Assembly: GCA_963969595.1 (NCBI GenBank) | Contig: OZ018410.1 | Span: 25,982,913-26,046,912 of the forward strand | Origin: Neckera pumila | Taxonomy: Eukaryota > Streptophyta > Bryopsida > Hypnales > Neckeraceae | Reading direction: 5' to 3' | DNA: 64,000 bases | Translations under genes and position numbers: made by a program | Shown here: positions 23,432 to 35,047 of the stretch, piece after piece | Numbering within the stretch: position 1 is the first letter of the stretch | How the letters are laid out: every line of letters begins with the position of its first letter | Notes under the pieces: model-generated | The model's input: the letters and a program-made list of their open reading frames with translations, nothing else | Told to the model about the DNA's origin: nothing | Databases searched by the model: none

Positions 23432-25690
23432 CAAATCCTTTTGAATGGACTAAACTTGTGTGGTATTCTAGTTGAGAAAATTTCTTGTCTCCAAGTAAGT
23501 GGGTGCCAAGGCCCAGTCACATCTGCGTTCATAATATATAGCCCATTGCTACACCCGTTGGACGGAATGGCATGCTTAAAATCGATGTAGCACTGTCTCC
23601 TCAGACTGCCTTAGACATATCAGGCATTTGGTGTCAACCTTAGTTTCAATCCGTCCTCTCCAGTGATTTACAGCCATCACCTTGTGCCAAATGAGCTAGA
23701 GGAGGCTTGCTTCTCTGCTTGTCCTTTCTTTGGGCCATACTATTTTCCATAGCAAACGGAAGTCATTTGGTAGGGCTCCACCCCATTTCCGAGTAACTGG
23801 ATTGGATATCTAGTATTTCCATCTTAAAAGCTTACAACCAAGTTCGGCTGTGTAACTCATGAATGGAATCTTGTACCCCTCTTTATTCCACTCAAACTTG
23901 CCAAGATTCCAATCTAAGCGGCCAATTTTTCTGTAGAAGAGGAAGACTGAGATCTTTTTAGGTCTGCTTTGGATTGCTGAGACTTGCACTCTATAGAAGG
24001 CGTCGGGTTGTATGTAATCCCGATTTTCTCTTTGTTAAGCCGTATTTGCCATCAGGATGCTCGTTGTTGGAAGGAATGAGTAATCGGTGAAATACAGCTC
24101 CCTTGGCCCACCAATGTGGAAAACATTGTTGGGTGGAACCTGCATTACAATTTGTGGTGCTTCACATCCCATGCCATCATACCAACCTATCCATTCATCT
24201 AATTTAGCTTGTGGAAGCTAATCGGAAAGGAGGCCTCTCTATTGCACCCTTAGTTGTTGGTGACCGCCTGCCACTTGTGCATCTCTCAATGGTCTCAGGC
24301 ATTTTCTGTAGAATTGTGTGGCTCTGATTTGGAGAAGCCTGGTCCAATAGTTGGGGCAAAGGATGATCACCAAAAAGATTCCAAATTGACCTCTTCCGAG
24401 GTCTTAGGGCAAATTGACAAAATCTTCTATTGAAGCTTTTCCCATGAAGCGCCAACCCTATTCCATACCACCAAGCCCTTGTGCATCTATGATCTCATAA
24501 TTGTAAAGAATTCCATGCTAGCAGCCCCGTAACTTCCCGAATATGGTTGGAAGTTCTTGAGCCGGTATCTTAAGAGTGATTGCAGGTTGAATATTCCACT
24601 TCACCACCAGCGCTACTAAAGTGCCGAGGAGGTTGATCATATTGATTCCTACTTCATCATTTTATGACAATTCTATATCCATGCAACTTTTGTTCTGGCT
24701 TGGTGGCAAGAGCGGGACCGCATGTAATTTTGAACAAAAGATGTCACTTGTTTGACTCTTGCTTGTGTGCCTCCCTATATGACCACAAAAAATAAACAGA
24801 AAAGAACAAAACCCTATTGACAATGACGCCCCTCCCTGTTGAGTTTAGCTGTAGTACTACGATGCATAAGTACTACAATTTTTTGTTAGATCTCTCCTTC
24901 AGGAATGTATCCCCTAAGACAATCAATAGCTAGCTTCATGCCGAATGGGGTCCCCATTAGCTTGCCTATGCTGTTGCCTTTAGTCCAAGTTATGTTCAGA
25001 TATTGTGTCCACAATGAGCAATCAACCTTTGGATTAGCATGCCCATATGCTCTGGACTTATCCCAATTCAATATGAGGCCCATAAACAAGGAATTGGTCT
25101 GCAACTTTGAATACATTTTTAAATAGCAAGAACACCAGGTTTTCTCCATCTGAGACAATGTATCCAATGAGGTTGAATTTGTTTTCTTGCCTTTCCACAA
25201 AATTTTAATCCCCACACATTAGCCATCTACAAGTTTTTGGAAGATCCACCAATAGGGATTCCTATAGGGCACATCTCTACCTCACACTGTTTGAGGCATA
25301 GACATTTATTATAGCTATATCTCCTCTTGGCAAGCTATTGACTTGCACCCATTGAGCTTGCTTGCATTGTGAGTGTCTAGAGTTTGTTCTTTTTTGTGCA
25401 ATGAGAGGGGCTACTCACATGCATATACCTCATGTGCTAGCTCCATCTTCACAAGGGGCATATATCCAAATCTAAAGGCTGCCTCTTGTCCAACTTTTTT
25501 GCCTGGGGCCAGAATGTATGGCTTAGGCTGGCTAATTTGTTTCCTCTAAGGTGTGTTCTTATAGTCAAAGGATATCTATTTTTTTGAACATTGACCCATA
25601 GTAACTCTGGACAATATCCAACTTCACCATTGCATTAAGGCTTTGGACGTTCTGCATTGCAATCGACACTTTCATTGCAAGGATTGGGGG
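23432..25690 (-). pseudogene. LINE ORF2 remnant: endonuclease, partial RT, zf-RVT
   Basis: Read on - from 25690 down: VQSLNAMVKLDIV and KKIDIL (endonuclease N-terminus), then SLPRGDIAIINVYASN (endonuclease, about 25300-25345), then directly RT sequence FKVADQF, GLILNWDKSRAYG and GKLMGTPFG (25215-24900), then CLICLRQSEETVLHRF (zf-RVT, about 23600). Endonuclease and post-catalytic RT are only about 100 bases apart, where intact plant LINEs have well over a kilobase, so the endonuclease C-terminus and most RT motifs are deleted. The spot where FADD is expected reads SDGEN. Many in-frame stops. Reverse transcription activity is lost. Confidence 0.8.
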
Positions 25691-25899
25691 TTGGGATCTC
25701 TAGGAATAGCTTGATGTTTCTTTGGCTACCAGTTCCGTATTCATCTCCTCTTGGGGTGCTTCTTTGTTAAAGGAATAAGGATGCAACTCATCTTCTTCCG
25801 GATTCGTAGGCCGCATATCCCTATCCTGCTAATTGGGAGTTTGCCCTTGTGATTGTGGTGAGTACCCCATTCTCCATTGTTGCTTTTGATGGAAGTCGT

Positions 25900-27719
25900 A
25901 AAATGCCTCCTACAAGCCTATAAGAATTTTCATTCCCATTATTGTTGGCGTGCAGGGAGAGGGCGGGTCTTCTTGTGGCTGATCGGGGGGGGGGTTGTGT
26001 TGTTTGGAGTGTGATTCATCTTGTGATACGTCTCCTCTGCTCATTGTAGGCATGGTTGATGCTGAAACTACTGTTGTTCAATTGAGATCAAGGGAGCGAG
26101 TTACAGTCTGTCTTTCTACCGTCTCGGGCCCTGTTGCAATCAGAGTGCATCCGGGTGGAGGCATCAAGTGGAAACGGGCTTCCACATTGGGGTTCCTTCC
26201 TTGGTTTATTGTTCTTTGCGGCTCGAAGATTTCAGCCAAACGCTCACCTGTCAAGGAAAGGGGGCTGGTATTCGGCTCAATCTCACCACTATGGTTCCAT
26301 TGGCATATCTTTATTTTGGAGTAGTTTCTGTATTGATATGATGTGTCTTGCTTCATTAGCCACCAAATTTTGGATGGGATGCCAGCTTGGCGGTTTAGCT
26401 ATGCTTGAGAATTTTGACTTGGTATTGGTGATTTATGTTGGGGCTGGCTCAATTTCTTCTTCCATGAAGCCCAATTTTTCTACCTGTAGGACTGGTTGCC
26501 ATCTCTACTCCATTCGTGTTCCGATGCTGGTGTTCATGTAGCCTCTCCCTTACAATTGTGGGCATTATTGTGCATCTCTCCTCTTAAAAACATTCTTTCG
26601 TTCCTTGACTATTTGCCAACCAGTGTCTTTGTTGCCGGTAGCAGGGTTCTGCCACAACTTGCAGTGCCAGTGGGGTCACCCGTTTTGTCAAAGGAATCTT
26701 TACATGGGATCAGTGTGGTAGGGTTGTGGCCTTCTATATCTGGGGGTGGAGTAGGGAGGCTGCAGCTTACGTTCATGCTTTGAATGTTTGTGTCTCCTGC
26801 ATTGCTCCCTACTCGGCCTCATTCCCTTGTCCTTTCACCACTTCTTTATCTGATGCCTCCTTATTCCTCTTGTCCCTTGGGGGCAGTCCTTTACTAAATG
26901 GCCGGTTGATAAACATAGTCTGCATCTAATAGGTAGGTTACAATAGTCAAGTGTAATTGTGGATCTCACTTTGGTGTTAGCGTTAGTGACTACAAGCTCA
27001 AAATTTCAGCCCTTATCAGATCAAAGGACTATGCAGAATCAATGGCAAGAGGTTATTGAGTTCCCAATTGTTCTCCTAGGCCCTCTGCAATTTGTTTGGA
27101 GACTCCAAGAAACTCTCCTGGAATCTTGTTCAATAAGATCCAAATCGGGGTCTTGAGCTTGATAGGGAAACTAGCGCTGAATCTTGGCATCCATGTTTGA
27201 AGATACACATTCCACATCTAGAGTGGTGGGTGGGTGTGTATAAAAAACATTTGTGTGGTTGCGCTTGCTTAGTTAGCACTTGGAATAATCCTCTGCCCAG
27301 ATTCCACCTTAACCCTATCCAATCCTCTATCTATGTCTGCATTGCTCCGATCCACTAAGCTAGGAACTATGGGGTTGCCTTCCTCCAATGAAGTAGGCGA
27401 TAACTACGTACTTTTGTAATCTCTCAAATTATTTCCTCTTAATTTTTTGGTTTACTTACACTTCAAGCATTGTATTACATAAGAGAAAACCAACAGCACT
27501 GCATGAATAACCTTTAGAGAGTAATTCACCCATTGTGGCTTTTGTTGGATATATCAATGTACTCTTCACCATGTTGGTGACCGCTGCTACCAGCTTGGAC
27601 TTGACTTCGTCCATTCCCTTGTTGGCTCCTCTTCTTTGGTTGTTTTCCACCCATTTTGATGTCATTGGCGGATGTTCCAGTCTCATTTTTAGGATTTTTG
27701 CATAAGAGGGCTTCGCCAT
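25900..27719 (-). pseudogene. LINE ORF1 remnant with CCHC knuckle
   Basis: An ATG at 27719 (MAKPSYAKILKMRLE) opens a broken - strand frame. The segment 26883-26924 translates to CRLCLSTGHLVKDC, a CX2CX4HX4C zinc knuckle as found in plant LINE ORF1 nucleic-acid chaperones. Homopolymer runs (G9 near 25985) and stops disrupt the frame. Several + strand ORFs over this interval are shadows. Confidence 0.7.
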
Positions 27720-28213
27720 TATGCTTCACTGTTTGCTATCTAGCTTTAGCAAGTGTTTGCTTCGAAAACCTAATTTAACACTAAAATGGATATCCGCCCC
27801 ACTCTAGCTCGATCCCAGACCCAACAATGGTGCTGAGGAATCTAATGCTTGCTTACAACTAACATACAAGTCAAGATTGGGCTGCTATATTTTTCTCAAA
27901 TACTACAGATCAATTGATCGCTCCAAACTTGCCACTTGCCACCATAGTTACGCCTCCAAAGCTGCATAGCATCCCCATCCTTTCAACTCGGATAAACTAA
28001 CATCTAATTTGAATTTATACGGTTACATTTAAAAAAAAATGATCCAACATTTCAAAATGTTGGCTTTTTGTTCAATTTAGAGCAAATTCGTAGAAGCACA
28101 AAAAAGGCCTTAGGCATTTGGGGGCTAAAGTATCAGAAATACTAATTGGTAGCATTGAGTGTTGCCATGGCTCCAGCCAGTACAAGCATTTGCACTAACG
28201 CTGGGGGCAATGA

Positions 28214-29566
28214 CACTACAAGAAAATGGGCACTTTTGTGATTGCAAAGGAATGATTACATGTCCAAAATGACTAGAAAATGACTGCGGCTCTTTAATTG
28301 CACCACTTCTGAAACCACAACCCGTCCCCAATCATTTCGAAGTCAGGCCAGCAATTGCAGGATGAACAATTGACAATAAAGGACCATTGGCCTACGTTCT
28401 CATTCACTACGTCATCAACTTGCTGGATGAAATAGATGAAAATCTAGTGTGGCCTGCAAAGTCTTTGTGAAGTCATTTTCCTGTCATAAGTTAGACTGAC
28501 CTTCACTTGCAATCAACTCAAGAATGACTACAAAATAACTAGCATGACTCCAAAACAACGGTTTACAAATTTATAGGATTTAGGTCACTGCCCGTCAGGA
28601 CATGGGCAGGTAGTCCTTTGAATTTTATAGACTGTTTGTAAAACTAGATCACCTGAGATGTCCACAAAAATTTTCTGACCAATTTCACCATGCTGTAGTG
28701 CGATTGCAAAATGAATTGGGGTTATTCTATGCTACAAAATGACTCCAGCCAAGTGATACAAGATGTCACATTCAATTCTTGAGGAATTTTCAAGTCATTT
28801 TTAGAGGTGCAAACGTTGCAACTGCGAGGCGTCCACGCGTCACTGGGGAATGACTACACGCTACTCTGCAAAGACTTATCGATGTTGTATTACAAATTGG
28901 GCACATTTGCAACTACTGCTATATTTTTGCAACCATTAGGGGCACCCAAAGCATCTATAGTAGCACCTATCGAAAACAATTTTTTTAATGATGCCCTAGT
29001 ATACTTCCTATGCTAATAGGTTTTCCTTCGCCAACAATTTGATGGCGCCCACCACTCTCCATGGTTCAAATCCTTGATGCAACAATACCACTAGTTGTAA
29101 GCAACCCCGGGAACAAGGAGGACATGGCTCACAGGCATTACAGTATTCTCAGGGACTCTTTGAACGCTACTTTGTAGTCTGCGTTCCTGTGACTTCAATA
29201 TGACTTCATCACAATCAATTAAAAGTCGCGATAAAGGACTGTACTATAAAGACAACTCATAAATGACTAACAAATGACTGCATAATGACTTACGCGGAGG
29301 TCCACGTCACCAATGGTCAATCAAATTTTTCAAAAAATGGACAACTGCCCGACCTTTCCGAAAAAAGTTGTTTCTAAACCTAGACAGACCCATCTGTTCT
29401 TCATCCAAGTCCACTTTTGTTGGTGATAATAAACTTGCAGTCATTTAAAGAATGACTTGTCCACTATGACTGCAGGGCCAAAAGTCATTTCCGAGTGACT
29501 TTTGTCCGAAATGACTGTTTTAGAGTCATTTTTTGCAGTCAAAAAAGTGCCCATTTTTTTGTCTCA
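28214..29566. mobile_element. Non-autonomous CACTA element, 1353 bp
   Basis: The left end CACTACAAGAAAATGGGCAC is the common plant CACTA terminus; the right end GTGCCCATTTTTTTGTCTCA is its inverted, partly decayed partner. TGA flanks both sides (28211-28213, 29567-29569). Both subterminal regions are dense in AATGACT/AGTCATT motifs, as expected for transposase-binding repeats. No transposase ORF is present. Confidence 0.75.
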
Positions 29567-29587
29567 TGAGGTGATCTGGTAAGTTAA

Positions 29588-30428
29588 TCCCTAAAGGTTT
29601 TTGTTATGTGTTCACCAAAACCACTCCAAAATTGCCATTTCTAGTACAAGTACCAAATTTTAGAACAAAAATATTTTTGGACAAATGTAACCATAGGATC
29701 TTGTACTAAACTAGTTTGAGAAGCTGTGAAATTTTTTTTAGGAATTTCCACCGCGTGGATTGCAAGACAATAGCGTTTGAGTTGACAAAAATCCTTTCTT
29801 TGTCCCTACAAAAATCCGGGTAGTTGCACTTCACATGCAAGGTCACATTTGTTTAAAAAATGTCCAAAATGATAGTCATTCTTTGGATTAATTCTTCATA
29901 GCAAGTTGGCTACATGCTTGAAAAATTTTAGATCATTTGGAATTGCACAACAAATTAGGAAATAAATAGTAATTAGAAAGAAATAGAAAATGATTCAAAA
30001 TACAAAATTGTTAAGAATTTAGATATGGAATTGAAAAATGCCAATCCCAACGGTTGTAATGTTGTAATAAACAATCTTTACTCAAACTAAAACTCTTAAT
30101 AAATTTTGACTCATTGATCAAAATGGAATGATTCAAAGCTTCTCACTTGTATATAAATCTAAAGAACCAATTTCAATTTATTTTTTTTAAAGTGATTTTA
30201 AAAGAATTTTTTTGAGCTGCCCGGACTGCCCACCGACCAATGAAATTATATATCATGCAATAACTTTTTAACCATGTAGTGAAAACTTATTAAAGTTGTT
30301 GGGCCTTAAAGCTACTCCTTGGGCACATCTTGTGTGAAAATTTCAAATAAAAAAATAAAAAATCCCGTTTGTAGTGAGCTGCCCAAAATCGTTGTGTTGT
30401 CAAAAAACGGTGTTTGGTCCTTTAGGGG
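29588..30428 (-). mobile_element. T-family TTAA element T6, complete, 841 bp
   Basis: TTAA (29584-29587) + TCCCTAAAGG and TGGTCCTTTAGGGG + TTAA (30429-30432). The interior matches T3 (GGATCTTGTA..ACTAGTTTGAGAAG, GGACTGCCC, AATTGCACAACA), defining a second T subfamily. Confidence 0.85.
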
Positions 30429-30491
30429 TTAACTTCTTGTTAGTATTGAAAGGTGTTTGGAGTACTTGTATCAAGCTGTACTGGCTTTCGA

Positions 30492-30826
30492 CATTAGAAA
30501 AAAATTTAGGCTTTCGGGGGGCTGTTCTACAGCCCTCCAAATTACCTTGAAATTTGATTTTTTGGAGCTAAATTTTTTATTTTCCCCCTATTCTTGTGCA
30601 ACTAAAATTGCAGTGACAATGGCATAGGAACCAAGTTTTACGAGTTTAAATTTTATTAAAAAATAAAAAATCTTTAAAAAAAATCTTAAATTTTTTATGA
30701 AAAAACAAAACAAACAAAACACGCAAAATCAGACTGTTTTGGCGAGCAGTCAACCTCTTTGACTACTCATTGGGGGACTTTTTCAATCTGGAGCAACCCT
30801 CCGAAGGGCTCAAATTTTTTGTAATG
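30492..30826. mobile_element. G-family TIR element G1
   Basis: CATTAGAAAAAAATTTAGGC followed by a GGGGGGCTG segment pairs, imperfectly, with CCCTCCGAAGGGCTC then AAATTTTTTGTAATG. G2 at 41752-42036 has the same layout. Target duplication not resolved; sequence after the right end (GGGWGATG) is also conserved, so the true end may be a few bases further. Confidence 0.5.
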
Positions 30827-31311
30827 GGAGATGTGGCATTCACTATGAGAAACACCCGTTTTTGTGGACAAGCTGAAAAACATGGTAGTATGTTTTTGTT
30901 GATGTCAGACATGCCACTTTCAATGTCTAACAAATCTGTCAAGATTTTCATGACAAAAAAATGCAAGAATTTGAAAAGACATGCCTTGTTTTTGGACCGA
31001 GGTCTCCAAAAACATGGGCGAAAAAGTTGGAAAAAGTGTGCAATGTGGCAGCCATGTAAACGTCACGTGGATGGACAATGCCACATGGGATTTTTTTCAC
31101 CTGACCCAAAGATGATGTGGCACCTAATGTCATGTTGTTTGAGAATATTAATATTGTTTTTAGTGACATCAATTTAGACATCTACAAAAATATTAGTATT
31201 GTGTTTAACGACATCAACTTAGACATTAAGACGTTTTTTGAGACATTTTTTGAGACGTTAACTTAGACATCCAAACATTTTGCAACATCAACTTAGATGT
31301 TAGTTTAGATG

Positions 31312-31490
31312 TATGCCATACACAATACATCATACAAAATAGGCCATACAAAATACATTGTATACAATACACAATATACCATACATTGTACACCATACAC
31401 AATATATTATATACCATACATTGTACACCATATACATACACAATGAATTGTACACCATATATTATACGCCATATACAATATACTGTATTG
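31312..31490. repeat. Degenerate CATACA/ATTGTACACC tandem repeat
   Basis: Variants of CCATACATTGTACACC and CATACACAATATA alternate for about 180 bases, giving a repetitive Tyr/Val/Cys-rich ORF on the - strand that is not a real gene. It lies in the left part of the CACTA element. Confidence 0.65.
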
Positions 31491-32189
31491 GGAACTTTGT
31501 CGTAAGCCATTCATTGTAAGTATATTGACATGAGAAGATAAGCTATATATACAAATGGATGGTAGGAGGGAAGATAAAGCATATGGGATTTGTAAAACTT
31601 GAAAATTGTAATAAAAGCAATATTTTAGACATGAGTATCCTGGTAAACACGATGTCTCAAAATCATCTAGACGTCTCAATTGCCGTGTTAGTGGACATTG
31701 CAAAAAAATCTGGATATCTCAAAGGACGTCTCAATTGACGTTTACAAAAACAATGTTAATTCTCAGACAGCGTCAAAGTGTGCTGACATGGCATGCCACT
31801 TTGTCCTCATTGGATGCCATATCACTCAAATGCCACAATATGTGCCTTTTTTTTAAAAGCGTGCCATATGGCTACCTTTTCCCTGTTTTTTCACATGTGG
31901 TCAGCATTTTACCTCAGCATTTAGTACTTTCTAGAAACTTATAAGCAATCAAACCTTAAACCCTTGCTAACATGTGCAATTCATTTGTAGCCTTTTATTG
32001 ATTCTTCTTATTCCATGTCAAACCCAAAATATTGGTCCTAAGGAAATAATGTTCTCTAAGATTTTCCTTAGTTTCTTTACATGCACTATACATCTTGTGA
32101 AAACAAATATGTATTGCGATTTTTCCTCCAAGATGTATTGCATTTCACACTAATTTCAAAGAGTCTTCAACAATAGAAAATGACAATTT

Positions 32190-32390
32190 GTAGTGGACAT
32201 CCTTACACTAAATATTGAATTGAAAAATTGAAATCATTCATCATTAAAATCAAATGTTTGATGCTAAATCTACACTTGGAGAAGTCATCATTTAAAAAAA
32301 AAAACTAATTAAAATAGTGAGTAGTTTAGGAATTCTTTCACTTCAAAATTTTGGCAACACCAAAATGTGGTGCCTATTGCACTTTGGATT
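32190..32390. mobile_element. Decayed B-family fragment B3
   Basis: TTCACTTCAAAATTTTGGCAACACC and the following GTGCCT.TTGCA parallel the B1 right end (TTCAAAGTTTTGCAAACACC then GTGCCTCGGGCA). The preceding AAAATTGAAATCATT region also resembles B. The terminal TIR is lost, and the left boundary is uncertain. Confidence 0.4.
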
Positions 32391-32941
32391 TAAATGTCAT
32401 TGATGTAATAGTAGAAGGTAAATACCTACTTTTACAATACTATTACTTTACTACACTGTCAAGATAATTTTTGAATAATGAAATAATGAAATAGTACAGA
32501 ATTTCAATTAATAGAAGAAGAGTTGCCTCTTAGAATTTTGAGATGATAGAAAAATTGTTTCAAAATTGTTTCAAATTCATTTTCCATTGTACTTTCAGTA
32601 TGAGGTTTTTGAGAAAGGATGCCAAAGAGCTACCCCTTCTTTGTGTTTTTTTACATGTGGTCAGTTCTTACCTCAGCCCATAAAAAAATTCTGTAATTTA
32701 TCCTCAATAAAATTGAACCCCCTTGCCAACGTGGCATGTTTGTGTTTTTTTAAACGTTGTTTGAATCTTGCCTATGTTTTTTTTGGTGTCTCCGAGAAAA
32801 TTTCCGTTGCACATGACATGAACTTGTTTTGCCTTTGACATTCATATATTTTTGGAAACCATTAGAAAAAAAGTGAAGGCAGCGGAGGGCTGTTTCAGCC
32901 TTGTTCCCAAGCCGTGCCCTTGGTTTCATTACCACATTCTC

Positions 32942-33103
32942 TTAAGCAATCGGAACCAGGGAGTTTGTTTGGATGTGGGCAGCTTTCTTGGTTCGCGCTA
33001 GTTCTTTCAAATTTGCACCTGTGATTTCAACATTGGCGCCAGTTTTCCCTTGGATGCTTTCAATTGCATGAATCTCCTCCTTGACGTGGCCACGCTCCTT
33101 CAT
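32942..33103 (-). pseudogene. 53-codon ORF in possible captured gene fragment
   Basis: The - strand ORF starts MKERGHVKEEIHAIESIQGK and continues as a polar helical sequence to TNSLVPIA and a TAA stop. I do not recognise the family. It sits in a 1-kb stretch (32880-33960) that is GC-richer and less repetitive than the rest of the CACTA element, which often signals a captured host exon. An in-frame stop lies a few codons upstream of the ATG, so it is a single exon or a relic. Confidence 0.3.
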
Positions 33104-34128
33104 CAAAGCACAATGGCTTTTTTAGTAACAACTTTGTCAGAAGTGGAATGCTGGAGTTCCTTTGTAGTAATGCAAAAAGGCTACAATGCCTGCTACTCCC
33201 TGGACTAAATTAGAAAAACTCTAATTTTTTCTTGACAAATGCACCCGGATGATGTCACTGCTATTACTAGCTCAAGAGTGTGCCGCAAAAGAAGAAGTCG
33301 ACTTTTACTTGATGCGCCTCCATTGCCCAAGTGTCACAATTTCCTTTCTTATTTGTGAACCAAACTTCAGAGTGCATTTGCCAATTCAACTTCGGGCCAA
33401 CTTTGTGGACCATCATCGACAGAGCTAGTGTGCAGTACCTGCCAAGTTTTCAAAGAAATGCAATAGCAAAAGAGAGTGCAAGACATTGTCATTGATGACT
33501 ACCAAATTTCATACTCAGATTCTTTTTCAAACATCTCGAACAGAAAATTGAAAAATCGAAAGAAATGGGGAGTTAGCAAAGCGTGAATTGAATTAGTAGG
33601 AGATCTAAATCGTGAATTGAATCAACAAGAAATGTAAATTGTGAATTGAATTGACTCAGAACCTAGAAGAAACTGAAGCAAAACCCTACTAAAACCCTCG
33701 AACAGAGTGCCTTCAAGCTCAAGATGACGATGGATCTCATAGAATGAAAGACGGGTCCAACGGATTGGATTTGGCGGGACTAACCAGCATGCCTGACGTG
33801 TATTGCTATGCTCGCAGATGGTGGTCCCTGATAAGGTGAACAAACATCGTCACTCGTTTCCCGACGACATCATTTGTCTGCATGTCCAACATCTTCTTCA
33901 CGGGATCGCAACTACAGAGCTTGGGAACTACCAGAGAACTCACGGCCCTTTCAAAGGCCCATATTCACTCTAATGATCCAATTGAATTGCCTTCTATGGT
34001 TGCAATTCCATCTTCGTGCTAATGTTTTGAAAAACACACTTGTTTGATGCTATTGTAAAAAAAAATTGGAGTTTCTTATAGTGATTATTAGAACATCCTC
34101 CATGCTAAATCCTTAAAAAGACACTGCA

Positions 34129-34260
34129 TACTAGTAGAAAACCAGGCCCAATCTGTTGTTTTGGTCGCGTTGATCATCAACAGATTTTTGTTCATGAACA
34201 AAAATCTGTTGATGATCAATGCGACCAAAACAATAGATCGGGCCCGGTTTTCTACTAGTG
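34129..34260. mobile_element. 132-bp palindromic CACTA MITE, copy 2
   Basis: Ends TACTAGTAGAAAACC and GGTTTTCTACTAGTG, flanked by GCA on both sides (34126-34128, 34261-34263). Same length and almost the same sequence as copy 1, including the same left-end C-to-T change, so both descend from one source copy. It lies 45 bases right of the CACTA element 30841-34083 but has its own duplication. Confidence 0.85.
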
Positions 34261-34744
34261 GCAACTCTACTTGCAATTTGCATTTGCGTCCTCTTTCTTT
34301 CATTATGGCTTTTTTTTGTTGCGTGTGCTTCAATGCAACGACGGTACTTGAAACCTCAAATGGCGCAAACACAAAAACGGGAGGTGAAGCCAATAGTGGA
34401 AAAAATTTGTAGTAGCTCCTACACTTGCACAACCTCAAATGTGCACTCAACTCTCACAATTATTAATATTAACCAAGTAGAGAGGAGTTTGGAGGGCATA
34501 ATAAAGCACCAATTTTTGCCATGCTAGAGCTAGAAAATGCCAAGCCTATGAAGATAATGTGGAAGGTGCCCTGAGCATTGGATCAGGTATTTGGTGCTTT
34601 TTTGTAATCCTTGCAGGACTTGCAATTGTTAAGTGCATCCATAGAGGATGGACTGAGGATGCTCAGTGCAAATTGGTATATTGGCCCTCCAAATTTATTT
34701 CTAACTAGTGAATGGTATTCCATCTATAATTAGATCTATTTTGC

Positions 34745-34965
34745 AAAAAATAAATGAAATGGAATTTCATTGCAAGGGCAAAATATAAACCCACTAGCCA
34801 CAACTGGCCTAACTAGGAGGACCAGAACTACCATAATAGAGACCCCAAAATAGACCTAACTGACAAATGGAATGAGACAAAACGCTTAGAGGTGTAGCAC
34901 GGAGAGAGGTCTTGAGGCTTCTTATAGGCGGACGGGGCCACTTTGCAGCGCAAAGGAGACCATCA
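34745..34965 (-). mobile_element. 5'-truncated LINE 3' fragment
   Basis: ATGAAATGGAATTTCATTGC, AAATATAAACCCACTAGCC and GTGTAGCACGGAGAGAGG correspond in order to the 3' part of the LINE at 20350-20545 (AAATGTAAGCCCACCAGC, GTGCAACACTGAGAGAGG). A flanking duplication was not found. Confidence 0.6.
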
Positions 34966-34967
34966 CA

Positions 34968-35047
34968 AGTTTTCTTGTATGAATTTCTAAATCTGAGTTT
35001 TCTTGTATGAATATCTAAATCTAAGTTTTCTTGTATGAATTTCTTAT
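34968..35047. repeat. 28-bp minisatellite, 2.8 units
   Basis: AGTTTTCTTGTATGAATTTC plus TAAATCTG repeats at 34968, 34996 and 35024 with one or two substitutions. It starts at the end of the truncated LINE fragment. Confidence 0.8.

Larger units (their letters stand above)
20340..27996 (-). mobile_element. L1-type LINE, degenerate, with nested elements
   Basis: A - strand LINE inserted in B2. The target duplication is CTAACATGTCTAGTTT (20324-20339) and CTAACATCTAATTT (27997-28010). The poly(A) tail is the T-rich run from 20340 on the + strand. From 5' to 3' on the - strand it has an ORF1 with CCHC knuckle, an apurinic-type endonuclease, a partial reverse transcriptase and a zf-RVT tail. It is interrupted by a CACTA element (20887-23428). 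Stops and frameshifts throughout make it inactive. Confidence 0.85.
19804..28124. mobile_element. B-family TTAA element B2, split by nested insertions
   Basis: Left part 19804-20339 starts TTAA + CCCCTAAATGCCCAAGGC. Right part 27997-28124 ends GCCTTAGGCATTTGGGGG + CTAA (28125-28128). Joined, they match the complete B1 copy at 39285-39923 read in reverse: GCTCATTTCCAAGAGC and GATCTCTAACATGTnTAG blocks on the left, CAAAATGTTGGC.TTTTGTT and AATTTAGAGCAAATTC on the right. The roughly 7.66-kb gap is exactly the LINE. Confidence 0.8.
30841..34083. mobile_element. CACTA (En/Spm) element, 3243 bp
   Basis: The left end CACTATGAGAAACACC and right end GGAGTTTCTTATAGTG match at 14 of 16 positions, with ATT on both sides (30838-30840, 34084-34086). 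Internal AGACATC/GACGTCT-like repeats are shared with the CACTA element at 20887. It holds a decayed B element, a tandem repeat and a GC-richer segment at 32.88-33.96 kb that may be captured host DNA. No transposase domain recognised. Confidence 0.75.

Noticed and set aside
25995..27156. Plus-strand ORFs in the 26-27 kb region
   Set aside because: The minus strand carries the LINE ORF1 remnant with a CCHC knuckle; the plus ORFs are antisense shadows.
31226..31703. Minus-strand Tyr/Val-rich ORFs
   Set aside because: Products of a CATACA/TGTACACC tandem repeat inside a CACTA element.
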